Source: Pseudomonas nicosulfuronedens (GTDB taxonomy: Bacteria > Pseudomonadota > Gammaproteobacteria > Pseudomonadales > Pseudomonadaceae). Taken from it: a stretch of DNA of 57,203 nt. The stretch lies in the NCBI RefSeq assembly GCF_005877905.1, contig NZ_SWDV01000046.1, forward strand, positions 1 to 57,203. The letters are read 5' to 3'. Numbering within the stretch: the stretch's first letter is position 1; every line of letters starts with the position of its first letter. Under the pieces are notes generated by a model. That model ran no database searches, was not told the origin of the DNA, and saw nothing but the letters and a program-made list of their open reading frames with translations. The translations under genes and the position numbers were made by a program. Shown here in pieces: positions 37,546 through 45,700 of the stretch.

Positions 37546-38028
37546 TCAGGCCTTCCCCACCCTTTGTGCGCGGTAAGCCGCGAGCCCCTTGGCGGCTTGG
37601 GCGCGGATCGCACCCTGCACCGGCGGCGCCCAGCCCAGCAGGGCGCCCTTGGCGCCGAGGGCCTGGCGCGACCACTTCCACAGGTCGAAGCTGTCCACGT
37701 GCTGACAGATCAATCCGTCGCGGAAGTGGAAATGTGCCTGGATGTGATTGATCACTTTCCGACCCGTCTGGGCGAAGGTGTAGGACGCCACCCAGCGTGC
37801 CGAACCACGCGTCTCGTCGGCCTCGACGCCCTCATAAGTCAGCGAAAAATCCTGGGCACGGGCGGTGAGCATGCGCCACATGTCGCCGGCCTCGGCGCCG
37901 CGCAAGTCGGTGAAGACCGGGTCGCTGAACTGCACATCGGCGCTGTAGCACGCGGCCATGGCGTCGCCATCGCGGCGCTGGAAGGCCTGGTAGAAACGTT
38001 CGATCAGCTGGGCGTTGGGGTGGGCCAT
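37546..38028 (-). CDS. NTF2-like (SnoaL-type) protein
   Basis: A 160-residue protein with the NTF2/SnoaL cone fold pattern: helix AQLIERFYQAFQRRDGDAMA, then CYSADVQFSDPVFTDLRG, strands around GSARWVASYTFAQTGRKV, and HIQAHFHFRDGLICQHVDSF. A basic helical tail follows. Proteins of this fold are isomerases, hydrolases or binding proteins; no specific function can be assigned. The ATG at 38028 (MAHPNAQLIE) is chosen because the upstream extension to 38124 is hydrophobic and lacks a family counterpart. It diverges from the GlxA-type regulator, which may control it. Confidence 0.8.
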   Translation of the reverse strand: MAHPNAQLIERFYQAFQRRDGDAMAACYSADVQFSDPVFTDLRGAEAGDMWRMLTARAQDFSLTYEGVEADETRGSARWVASYTFAQTGRKVINHIQAHFHFRDGLICQHVDSFDLWKWSRQALGAKGALLGWAPPVQGAIRAQAAKGLAAYRAQRVGKA

Positions 38029-38153
38029 GGCGGGGCTCTTGTCAGGGAGGATGGTGGCAGTATCGAGGCTGGATCGACTGGACACGATTGGCAATATCGA
38101 CAACATTATGATCAATAGCGCCATCCTAATCGCCAGACAAGAAGCGAGACGCC

Positions 38154-39110
38154 ATGTTCAGGATAGCCCTGTTCGTCTGCCCGCAAACCCTGTGTTCCAG
38201 CCTTGGCCTGGCCATGGACAGTTTCCACCTCGCCAACCGCCTGGCCGGCGAGCGACGCTTCGAGGTGCTGAGGGTCAGCGCCGACGGCGCGCCAGTGGCG
38301 TTGCCCTTCGGCCGCGTGGAAGTGGAAGGCGGGCTCGACCTCGCCGCGCGCTGCGACCTGCTGTTGATCCCTGCGACCGGCGCGGATATCGACACCACCT
38401 TCTCCGCCAATCAGCCACTGCTCGCCTGGTTACGCCACGCCCCCGCCAGCGTGCAGTTGGGCAGCCTGTGCAGCAGCGCCTTCCTGCTGGCCGAAGCCGG
38501 CGTGCTGGACGACCGCCGGGCGACTACGCACTGGGCGCTGGAAGCGACCTTCCGCGAACGCTATCCCCAGGTGCGGCTGGACATCGATGCCCTGTGCACC
38601 GACGACCAGGGCCGGCTCTGTTCCGGCGGTGCGCAAGCCGGGCTGGACCTGTGCCTGTACCTGATCGAGCGGCATGCCGGTGCGGCACTGGCACGACGCG
38701 CGGCGGCGACCCTGGTGTTCGAGCACGGGCGCGGCCGCCAGCGACGCTTTACCCCGCTGCTGCCCGACCCGCTGCCCGCTGGCTCGCCACTGGAGCCGCT
38801 GCTGGCCTGGCTGGAGGACAACTACGCGCAGCCCTTCGACCTCGCCAGCCTGGCGCAGCGCGTGCACTGCTCTACGCGCACGCTGTTGCGGCGCTTCCGT
38901 GAGCAGGTAGGGATGTCGCCTAACGACTACGTGCAGCGCCTGCGCATCGCTTCGGCGCAGGAGGCGCTGGGTGATCCGGGACGTTCGCTGGAGCGCATCG
39001 CCAGCGATGTCGGCTATGCCGACCGGGCAAGCTTCGCGCGCTTGTTCAAGCAGGTGTGCGGGGAGACGCCGGGGGCTTTCCGGCAGAGACTGATGGGGCG
39101 GCAGGCGTAA
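38154..39110 (+). CDS. GlxA/FtrA-type AraC-family regulator
   Basis: A 318-residue transcription factor. An N-terminal DJ-1/PfpI-like (glutamine amidotransferase-like) domain (1-190) has the elbow QLGSLCSSAFLLAEAGVL. A C-terminal AraC HTH pair (about 215-318) has LASLAQRVHCSTRTLLRRFR and a second helix-turn-helix ending DRASFARLFKQVCGETPGAF. Family members such as GbdR and ArgR/CdhR regulate amino acid or amine catabolism in Pseudomonas; the effector of this one is unknown. The ATG at 38154 has GAAGCGAGA upstream. It diverges from the NTF2-like gene. Confidence 0.9.
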   Translation: MFRIALFVCPQTLCSSLGLAMDSFHLANRLAGERRFEVLRVSADGAPVALPFGRVEVEGGLDLAARCDLLLIPATGADIDTTFSANQPLLAWLRHAPASVQLGSLCSSAFLLAEAGVLDDRRATTHWALEATFRERYPQVRLDIDALCTDDQGRLCSGGAQAGLDLCLYLIERHAGAALARRAAATLVFEHGRGRQRRFTPLLPDPLPAGSPLEPLLAWLEDNYAQPFDLASLAQRVHCSTRTLLRRFREQVGMSPNDYVQRLRIASAQEALGDPGRSLERIASDVGYADRASFARLFKQVCGETPGAFRQRLMGRQA

Positions 39111-39127
39111 GCAACCTCTGCCAGCCC

Positions 39128-39209
39128 GTAGGATGGGTGGAGCTTGCGATACCCATGCTGACCATTGCCGCGCAATCGATGGGTATCGCTTCGCTCCACA
39201 CCATCCTAC
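39128..39209. repeat. GTAGGATGGGTGGAGC long palindrome
   Basis: The outer arms GTAGGATGGGTGGAGC and GCTCCACACCATCCTAC, the middle arms GCGATACCCAT and ATGGGTATCGC, and an inner ATTGC-CG-CGCAAT make one long imperfect hairpin of 82 bases. It lies between the converging regulator and pcs genes. It differs in sequence from the REP pairs but has the same GTAGG start and CCTAC end. Confidence 0.85.
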
Positions 39210-39234
39210 GCGGAAGGAAGTTGCGACTCCGCGA

Positions 39235-39951
39235 TCAGTGGAACCACTCCATCGCCGTGCGCCACACGCAAACGCCGACGAAGTAGGCCGAAGCCGCGAA
39301 CCACAGGCCGAGCAGCCAGGGCTGGTCGACCGGATGCTGGAGGATCAGCAGCGCGCTGCTGAGCATCCAGATGAAGGTCACGGCGATGTTCAGCGGCATG
39401 AACTGGCGCACGCGGAAGGGGTGCAGGAACTTCATGCGGGTCAGGGTCAGCGCGGCCAGCACCAGCACGGTGACGAAGCTCACCCAGGGATGCAGGTCGA
39501 GCACGAAGAAGTACACCGCCACCACGTTCCAGGCGGCCGGGAAGCCGACGAAGTAGTTGTCCTTGCTCTTCATGTTGACGTTGCAGAAGCAGAACAGCGA
39601 GGACACCAGGATCACCCCCACCGCCAGCAACTCTGTGTGCAACGGCAACGGCACATAGCGGTAGATGAAGATCGCGGGGATGAAGACGTACGTGAGGTAG
39701 TCGATCACCAGGTCCAGGGTCGAGCCATCGAAGTGCGGCAGTACCGCCTTGACGTCGAACTTGCGCGCCAGCGTGCCATCCAGGCCATCCACCAGCAGGG
39801 CTGCCCCCAGCCACAGGAGACAGGCCTGAGGCTTGTTGTCGACCAGCGCGAGCAGCGCGAGCAGCGCGAGGATGACACCGCTGGAGGTCACCGCGTGGGC
39901 GCCCCAGGCCTTGGCTTTGCTGAGGTTCAATGGCGATAGGATCAGGTTCAC
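39235..39951 (-). CDS. pcs: Phosphatidylcholine synthase
   Basis: An inner-membrane enzyme that condenses CDP-diacylglycerol with choline to give phosphatidylcholine. The 238-residue protein has about seven hydrophobic helices and the CDP-alcohol phosphatidyltransferase motif in exact spacing: Asp55, Asp58-Gly59, Ala62-Arg63, Gly76, Asp80 and Asp84. The start codon appears to be GTG at 39951 (VNLILSPLNLS). In P. aeruginosa the pcs gene lies next to an amino-acid-binding protein gene, as here. The enzyme needs external choline, so the strain should make phosphatidylcholine when choline is supplied. Confidence 0.92.
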   Translation of the reverse strand: MNLILSPLNLSKAKAWGAHAVTSSGVILALLALLALVDNKPQACLLWLGAALLVDGLDGTLARKFDVKAVLPHFDGSTLDLVIDYLTYVFIPAIFIYRYVPLPLHTELLAVGVILVSSLFCFCNVNMKSKDNYFVGFPAAWNVVAVYFFVLDLHPWVSFVTVLVLAALTLTRMKFLHPFRVRQFMPLNIAVTFIWMLSSALLILQHPVDQPWLLGLWFAASAYFVGVCVWRTAMEWFH

Positions 39952-40279
39952 GTCGGCTCTCTTCCTTTGGACGGCGGATGCAGGGGAGCTACCTCAAACG
40001 GTAGCCCATCCCTGGCAAACCACTGCACATGGGAACACCGATGGGGCGGCCGAGTTCAGCCGGTTTTCCCGATGCACACCTTGTTGCGGTGGAGTCGGCA
40101 GCATACGCCGTTGCGGCGTGGGCTTGCCATCGCGGGGGACGAGCGTGACGGGGTCAGTCCTGTAATACAGGAAAAGACGCCAAATCCTTGTAGGAGCGAG
40201 CTTGCTCGCGAACCGCCCAACACTGTTGCGGCTGGGAAACTCGTTCGCGAGCAAGCTCGCTCCTACGAAGAGCCCTCTG
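39952..40279. other. Intergenic region between pcs and aapP
   Basis: A 328-base gap. It contains the upstream region of pcs, an apparent small hairpin around CGCCGTTGCGGCG (about 40104), the short palindrome CCTGTAATACAGG (40159-40171), and the REP pair at 40190-40266. No protein-coding frame with Pseudomonas character was seen. Confidence 0.6.
40190..40266. repeat. REP inverted pair
   Basis: GTAGGAGCGAGCTTGCTCGC starts at 40190 and the inverted copy ends GCTCGCTCCTAC at 40266, with about 31 bases between the halves. It lies just beyond the aapP stop codon. Confidence 0.92.
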
Positions 40280-41056
40280 TCAGTGCAGGATCTGGCTGAG
40301 GAACAGCTTGGTGCGGTCCGACTGCGGATTGTCGAAGAACTGGTCCGGCGGCGCCTGCTCGACGATCTCGCCCTTGTCCATGAAGATCACCCGGTTCGCC
40401 ACGGTGCGGGCAAAGCCCATCTCGTGGGTCACGCAGAGCATGGTCATGCCGCTCTGCGCCAGGCCGATCATGGTGTCGAGCACTTCCTTGACCATTTCCG
40501 GGTCGAGCGCCGAGGTGGGTTCGTCGAACAGCATGATCTTCGGTTTCATGCACAGCGCACGGGCAATCGCCACGCGCTGCTGCTGGCCGCCGGAGAGCTG
40601 ACCGGGGAACTTGTTGGCCTGCTCCGGGATACGTACGCGCTCCAGGTAATGCATGGCAACTTCCTCGGCCTGGCGCTTGGGCATCTTGCGCACCCACATG
40701 GGCGCCAGGATGCAGTTCTGCAGCACGGTCAGGTGCGGGAACAGGTTGAAGTGCTGGAACACCATGCCGACTTCGCTGCGGATCGCCTCGATCTGCTTGA
40801 GATCGTTGGTCAGCTCGGTGCCGTCGACCACGATGCTGCCCTGCTGGTGCTCCTCCAGGCGATTGATGCAGCGGATGGTAGTGGACTTGCCCGAGCCGGA
40901 CGGCCCGCAGAGCACGATGCGCTCGCCCTGCTTGACCTCCAGGTTGATGTCCTTGAGCACGTGGAACTGGCCGTACCACTTGTTCACACCCTTCATGGTG
41001 ATCATCACGTGATCGCCGATGGCCGGCTGTGCGGTCTTGTTGGTGGCTTCAGACAT
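40280..41056 (-). CDS. aapP: Polar amino acid ABC transporter ATP-binding protein
   Basis: A 258-residue ATPase that powers uptake through the AapQ/AapM permease. Walker A is GPSGSGKST (51-59), followed by the Q-loop region [12 protein letters not shown], the signature [15 protein letters not shown] and Walker [13 protein letters not shown], with the switch His in [10 protein letters not shown]. This sequence pattern is that of GlnQ/AapP/BztD polar amino acid ATPases. It is the last gene of the aapJQMP operon (nine bases after aapM) and is followed by a REP pair. Confidence 0.95.
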   Translation of the reverse strand: MSEATNKTAQPAIGDHVMITMKGVNKWYGQFHVLKDINLEVKQGERIVLCGPSGSGKSTTIRCINRLEEHQQGSIVVDGTELTNDLKQIEAIRSEVGMVFQHFNLFPHLTVLQNCILAPMWVRKMPKRQAEEVAMHYLERVRIPEQANKFPGQLSGGQQQRVAIARALCMKPKIMLFDEPTSALDPEMVKEVLDTMIGLAQSGMTMLCVTHEMGFARTVANRVIFMDKGEIVEQAPPDQFFDNPQSDRTKLFLSQILH

Positions 41057-41065
41057 GATGAACTC

Positions 41066-42163
41066 CTAACGCTTGTGGCCGGTGTCCAGCTTGTGCTCCA
41101 GGTGCATGGAGTAGCGGGACATGCCGAAACAGAAAATCCAGTAGACGACCGCGGCGAACACGTAGCCTTCGGTGGCCATGCCCAGCCAGGCCGGGTCCGC
41201 AGTGGCGCGCTTGATGCTGTTCAGGAAGTCGAACAGGCCGATGATGATCACCAGGCTGGTGTCCTTGAACAGCGCGATGAAGGTGTTGACGATGCCGGGG
41301 ATCACCAGCTTGAGCGCCTGCGGCAGGATCACCAGGCCCATGGTCCGCCAGTAGCCCAGGCCCATGGCCGCCGCGGCTTCGTACTGTCCCTTCGGGATAG
41401 CCTGCATGCCCCCGCGCACCACCTCGGCGATGTAGGCGGCCTCGAACAGCACCACCATCACCATCGCGCGCAGCAGCTTGTCCAGGTTCATGCCCTCGGG
41501 CAGGAACAGCGGCAGCATCACCGAGGACATGAACAGCACGGTGATCAGCGGTACGCCACGCCAGAACTCGATGGTGGTGACGCAGATGACCTTGATTGCC
41601 GGCATCTTCGAACGCCGCCCGAGCGCCAGCAGGATGCCCAGCGGCATCGCCCCGCAGATGCCGACCGCAGCGATCACCACGGTGAGCATCAGGCCGCCCC
41701 AGGCGCTGGTCGGCACGGTCTCCAGGCCAAGGAAGCCGCCGTGCAGCAGCCAGTAGGCCACGATCGGCAGCGCCACCAGGAAGCCCAGGCCGTACTTCAC
41801 CTTGTACGCGAAGCGCTTGAGGAACAGCGGCGCCGCACCGAACACCACGAACAGCACGGTGAGGTCCACGCGCCAGCGCAGCTCCTCGGGGTAGAAGCCG
41901 TACATGAACTGGCCGAAGCGCGAACCGATGAACACCCAGCAGGCCCCCTCCCGCGAGCAATCGGCACGAGTGGAGCCGGTCCAGTCGGCCTTGATGATCG
42001 CCCACTCCAGCAGCGGCGGCAGGATCAGCCAGACCAGGTAGAGGCCGACCAGCGTCAGCAGGGTGTTGAACCAGCTGGAGAACAGGTTCGCGCGCAACCA
42101 GGCGAGCACGCCCACACTCATTGCGGGTGGCGGCAGGTCGGGCTTGAAGGTATGAGTTGTCAT
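41066..42163 (-). CDS. aapM: Polar amino acid ABC permease AapM/BztC-type
   Basis: A 365-residue inner-membrane permease with about eight hydrophobic segments. The BPD_transp_1 domain occupies about 150-360, with the EAA loop EAAAAMGLGYWRTMGLVILP near 270-290. The large N-terminal extension and periplasmic loop (LEWAIIKADWTGSTRADCSR) are typical of AapM/BztC proteins. It pairs with AapQ to form the channel for glutamate, glutamine, aspartate and other polar amino acids in Rhizobium and Rhodobacter. The ATG at 42163 is 10 bases after the aapQ stop. Confidence 0.93.
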   Translation of the reverse strand: MTTHTFKPDLPPPAMSVGVLAWLRANLFSSWFNTLLTLVGLYLVWLILPPLLEWAIIKADWTGSTRADCSREGACWVFIGSRFGQFMYGFYPEELRWRVDLTVLFVVFGAAPLFLKRFAYKVKYGLGFLVALPIVAYWLLHGGFLGLETVPTSAWGGLMLTVVIAAVGICGAMPLGILLALGRRSKMPAIKVICVTTIEFWRGVPLITVLFMSSVMLPLFLPEGMNLDKLLRAMVMVVLFEAAYIAEVVRGGMQAIPKGQYEAAAAMGLGYWRTMGLVILPQALKLVIPGIVNTFIALFKDTSLVIIIGLFDFLNSIKRATADPAWLGMATEGYVFAAVVYWIFCFGMSRYSMHLEHKLDTGHKR

Positions 42164-42173
42164 GAAGTGCCCC

Positions 42174-43358
42174 CTACCGCTCGACCAGCGCGATGTGCTT
42201 GTTGTACCAGTTCATCAGCAGCGAAATGCTGATGCTGATGGCCAGGTACACGCTCATGGTGATAGCCATGGTCTCGATGGCCTGGCCGGTCTGGTTGAGC
42301 ACCGTGCCGGCGAACAGCGAGACCATGTCCGGATAGCCGATGGCGGCGGCCAGCGAGGAGTTCTTCGCCAGGTTCAGGTACTGGCTGGTGAGCGGCGGGA
42401 TGATCACCCGCAGCGCTTGGGGAATGATCACCAGGCGCAGGGTCTGCCCCGGACGCAGGCCCAGGGAGCCGGCAGCCTCGGTCTGACCGTGGCTGACCGC
42501 CTGGATGCCGGCGCGCACCGTCTCGCCGATGAAGGCAGCGGTGTAGACCGACAGCGCGAGGACAATGGACACCAACTCCGGGATCACTACCCAGCCACCG
42601 CGGAAGTTGAAGCCCTGCAGCACCGGCACGTCCCAGTGGAACGGCGCCCCGGCCACCAGCGACACCAGGCCCGGCAGCACGACCAGCAACGCCAGGCCGC
42701 TGAGGAATACCGGAAAGGCCTTGCCGGTGGCATGGCGACGGGCCTTGGCCCACTTCCAGATAACCGTCCAACCGACGAGCGCCAGGATCACCGCGACGAT
42801 GAACGGGCCGAGGCCGTCGGCGGCGATCGGCGCAGGCATTTGCAGGCCGCGGTTGTTGACGAAGAACAGGTCACCGAAGCTGATGCTCTGCCGCGGGTTC
42901 GGCAGCGGACCGAGGACGGCGAAGTACCAGAAGAAGATCTGCAGCAGCGGCGGGATGTTGCGGAAGGTCTCGATGTACAGGGTCGCCAGCTTGCGGATCA
43001 GCCAGTTGGGTGACAACCGCGCCACGCCAAGGATGAAGCCCAGGATGGTGGCAAAGACGATGCCGATCACCGTGACCAGCAACGTGTTCAGCAGGCCGAC
43101 CATGAACACCCGACCGTAGGTGTCGCTTTCGCTGTAGTCGATCAGGTGCTGGGAGATACCGAAGCCGGCGCTGTGGTCGAGGAAACCGAAACCGGACTGG
43201 ATGCCGCGATGGGCGAGGTTGGTCTGGGTGTTGTCGAAGAGGAACCAGCCGACCGCCACGACGAAGATGACGGCGAGGATCTGGAATGCCCAGCCGCGCA
43301 CGACGGGATCGTTGAGCGATACCCCCCGCGGACGCTGGGCCTTGACGGAATTCTGCAT
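42174..43358 (-). CDS. aapQ: Polar amino acid ABC permease AapQ/BztB-type
   Basis: A 394-residue inner-membrane permease, the partner of AapM. It has an N-terminal helix (about 20-40), a periplasmic loop with IQSGFGFLDHSAGFGI, a second helix cluster with VGLLNTLLVTVIGIVFATIL, and a C-terminal permease domain with the EAA loop TEAAGSLGLRPGQTLRLVII. The ATG at 43358 (MQNSVKAQRPRG) is chosen because the frame upstream, to 43451, runs into the aapJ intergenic region. It begins 116 bases after the aapJ stop codon. Confidence 0.93.
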   Translation of the reverse strand: MQNSVKAQRPRGVSLNDPVVRGWAFQILAVIFVVAVGWFLFDNTQTNLAHRGIQSGFGFLDHSAGFGISQHLIDYSESDTYGRVFMVGLLNTLLVTVIGIVFATILGFILGVARLSPNWLIRKLATLYIETFRNIPPLLQIFFWYFAVLGPLPNPRQSISFGDLFFVNNRGLQMPAPIAADGLGPFIVAVILALVGWTVIWKWAKARRHATGKAFPVFLSGLALLVVLPGLVSLVAGAPFHWDVPVLQGFNFRGGWVVIPELVSIVLALSVYTAAFIGETVRAGIQAVSHGQTEAAGSLGLRPGQTLRLVIIPQALRVIIPPLTSQYLNLAKNSSLAAAIGYPDMVSLFAGTVLNQTGQAIETMAITMSVYLAISISISLLMNWYNKHIALVER

Positions 43359-43474
43359 GTAAGCCCTCTCGGAAGCGCCCCGGGCGATCACGGGCCAAGC
43401 CCGTGACCACCTGGAGGCTTCACGTCGTTCGAAACAGTCCGGCGCCCACACTCCGGGCGCCGGAACGGGTCAGG

Positions 43475-44503
43475 TCAGCGCACCGGCGGTGCGTACTGCA
43501 GACCACCCTTGTTCCACTGGGCGTTGAGGCCGCGCTTGATCTTCAGGTCGCTGGCGTCGCCGACGTTGCGGTCGAAGATCTCGCCGTAGTTACCCACTTG
43601 CTTGACGATCTGCACCGCCCAGTCCTTGGGCAGCTTGAGGTCCTTGCCGTAGTCACCCTCGGCGCCGAGCAGACGCGCGACGTCCGGGTTCTTGGTGCTC
43701 TTGGCCTGCTCCTCGACGTTCTTCGAGTTGATGCCCAGTTCTTCGGCGTTGAGCATGGCGAACAGCGTCCAGCGGGCGATGTCGAACCACTCCTCGTCAC
43801 CTTGGCGCACGGCCGGGCCGAGGGGCTCCTTGGAGATCACTTCGGGCAGCACCACGTACTCGTCCGGCGCGGCCAGCTTGATACGCTGGGCGTAGAGCTG
43901 CGACTGGTCGGAGGTCAGCACGTCGCAACGACCGGACTCCAGCGACTTGGCGCTCTCGTCGGAGGTGTCGTAGGTGATGGGGGTGTACTTGAGGTTGTTG
44001 GAGCGGAAGTAGTCGGACAGGTTGAGCTCGGTGGTGGTGCCGGCCTGGATGCACACAGTGGCGCCATCGAGCTCCTTGGCGCTGGAGACGCCGAGCTTCT
44101 TGTTCACCAGGAAGCCCTGGCCATCGTAGTAGGTCACGCCGACGAAGTTCAGGCCCATGGCGCTGTCGCGGGAGCTGGTCCAGGTCGTGTTGCGCGAGAG
44201 AATGTCGATCTCGCCGGATTGCAGCGCGGTGAAGCGCTCCTTGGCGGTCAGCGGGCTGTACTTGACCTTGCTCGCGTCGCCGAACACAGCCGCCGCCACG
44301 GCGCGGCAGACATCCACGTCGATGCCCTTGTACTGGCCCTTGGCGTCGGCATACGAGAAGCCGGGAAGACCGTCACTGATACCGCACTGCACGTAGCCTT
44401 TCTTCTTCACAGCATCCAGGGTAGCGCCAGCATGCGCGAGGCCGCTGATGCCGAACACGGCGGCGGTGGTCAGCACTGCCAGGGTGGATTTCACCATCTT
44501 CAT
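43475..44503 (-). CDS. aapJ: Periplasmic polar amino acid-binding protein
   Basis: A 342-residue solute-binding protein (SBP_bac_3 family) that delivers amino acids to AapQM. A signal peptide of about 24 residues ends in AHA-G before ATLDAVKKKGYVQC. The mature protein has GLPGFSYADAKGQYKGIDVD and LSRNTTWTSSRDSAMGLNFV, the ligand-pocket segments of the AapJ/BztA group. The ATG at 44503 has GGAGA about eight bases upstream. It is the first gene of the operon and usually the most highly expressed. In P. aeruginosa, from memory, only a binding-protein gene lies next to pcs. Confidence 0.94.
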   Translation of the reverse strand: MKMVKSTLAVLTTAAVFGISGLAHAGATLDAVKKKGYVQCGISDGLPGFSYADAKGQYKGIDVDVCRAVAAAVFGDASKVKYSPLTAKERFTALQSGEIDILSRNTTWTSSRDSAMGLNFVGVTYYDGQGFLVNKKLGVSSAKELDGATVCIQAGTTTELNLSDYFRSNNLKYTPITYDTSDESAKSLESGRCDVLTSDQSQLYAQRIKLAAPDEYVVLPEVISKEPLGPAVRQGDEEWFDIARWTLFAMLNAEELGINSKNVEEQAKSTKNPDVARLLGAEGDYGKDLKLPKDWAVQIVKQVGNYGEIFDRNVGDASDLKIKRGLNAQWNKGGLQYAPPVR

Positions 44504-45015
44504 CGATCTTCTCCGTTGCTTTTTTAGTGTTTTGGAGTCCCGGTTCCACCGCCGTACCCTCGTGAGGCACCAGCAAGACAACAAACGGGATGGAGACCTG
44601 AAAGTGAGTCTAGACGGCCTGCGAAAAACCTTTCAGAAGCCGCGAACACACCTTCGAGCGCACAGGTCTTGCGCGCTGGAACGGGTCATCAAGGGATCAT
44701 TGCGTGAAGGCGAAGGCCCGCCACACTGGCTGTTGACCGCAGCCGGCGCGGCGGGCCCTGAAGCAGCCCAAGGCTTTCGCGGCGCCACTTCCGGTACAGC
44801 TTTCCGGATGGGGTCGGTAGAGTGTTACCGGAAGTGGGGTCGCACAGCCTGACAGTAGCGATAGCAAGGGGCGTACCAGCCCAGGAACCTTCCTACGATT
44901 TTGTGCAGTCAAGTCCCACAAGTTATGGCCATGCGACATCTTCTTGCATCGCCCCTCCACCCTTTCTCCCACGCAGCGCCCCTTCCTAGAGCGCCTGCCC
45001 CATCCTGGAGCTTCC
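44504..45015. other. Intergenic region upstream of aapJ and of the carboxylesterase gene
   Basis: A 512-base divergent interval. It must hold the promoters of both units. It includes a 53-base inverted repeat at 44785-44837 and a run around TTTTTTAGTGTTTTGG just above aapJ. A sigma-54 type site (GG-N10-GC with flanking consensus) was looked for and not found. No real gene was found; open frames here lack coding character. Confidence 0.55.
44785..44837. repeat. Inverted repeat in the aapJ/carboxylesterase interval
   Basis: CCACTTCCGGTACA at 44785-44798 pairs with TGTTACCGGAAGTGG at 44823-44837 with one inserted base. The spacer contains a further TTCCGGAT. There is no T-run, so it is more likely an operator or repeat relic than a terminator. 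Confidence 0.6.
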
Positions 45016-45669
45016 ATGACCCAGCCCCTGATCCTCGAACCCAGCCAGAGCGTCGACTCCTGCGTCATTTGGTTGCACGGCCTGGGTGCCGACCGTTACG
45101 ACTTCGAACCGGTAGCACAGATGCTGCAGCGCAGCTTCACGTCGACGCGCTTCATCCTGCCCCAGGCGCCGACCCGCCCAGTGACGGTGTTCAACGGCAT
45201 GCCTGCGCCCAGTTGGTACGACATCCTCGCCATGGCACCGGCCCGCGCCATCGACGAAGCCCAGCTGGAAGCCTCGGCCGACAGCGTAATCGCGCTGATC
45301 CAGGGGCAGATCGACCAGGGCATCGCGGCCAAACGCATCATCCTCGCCGGCTTCTCCCAGGGCGGCGCGGTGGTGCTGCATACCGGTTACCTGCGTTGGG
45401 ACGGCGAACTGGGCGGCGTCATGGCGCTCTCCACCTATGGCCCGACATTCAGCGAAGGCATAAGCCTGCCGGCTACAAAAAGACAACTGTCCGCGCTCTG
45501 CCTGCATGGCACTTTCGATGACGTGGTGCTGCCCGCCATGGGCTGCGCCGCGTACGACTTCCTGCAGGCCAACGAGGTGCCCGCCCAATGGCGCACCTAC
45601 CCGATGAGCCATGAAGTGAGCAACGAAGAGCTTGGCGATATTGGCGCCTGGCTGCGGGAGCGCCTGTGA
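45016..45669 (+). CDS. Carboxylesterase/phospholipase-family hydrolase
   Basis: A 217-residue alpha/beta hydrolase of the Abhydrolase_2 family. Ser114 lies in the elbow AGFSQGG, with Asp169 in HGTFDDVV and His199 in PMSHEVS. The N-terminal block IWLHGLGADRYDFEPVAQML and the oxyanion region are typical of the well-studied Pseudomonas esterase EstB type. These enzymes cleave short acyl esters and lysophospholipids. The ATG at 45016 has CTGGAG nearby; the frame open upstream to 44944 lacks family similarity. It is followed 31 bases later by the acyl-CoA synthetase gene, probably in one transcript, and the same pair is found next to rhlB in P. aeruginosa. Confidence 0.91.
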   Translation: MTQPLILEPSQSVDSCVIWLHGLGADRYDFEPVAQMLQRSFTSTRFILPQAPTRPVTVFNGMPAPSWYDILAMAPARAIDEAQLEASADSVIALIQGQIDQGIAAKRIILAGFSQGGAVVLHTGYLRWDGELGGVMALSTYGPTFSEGISLPATKRQLSALCLHGTFDDVVLPAMGCAAYDFLQANEVPAQWRTYPMSHEVSNEELGDIGAWLRERL

Positions 45670-45700
45670 TCCCCTGACCCTGCGGAGAACAAGAAGAAGC

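Noticed and set aside
44504..45015. Sigma-54 promoter for aapJ
   Set aside because: A search by eye for GG-N10-GC with flanking TGGCAC/TTGCA on both strands found no acceptable match.
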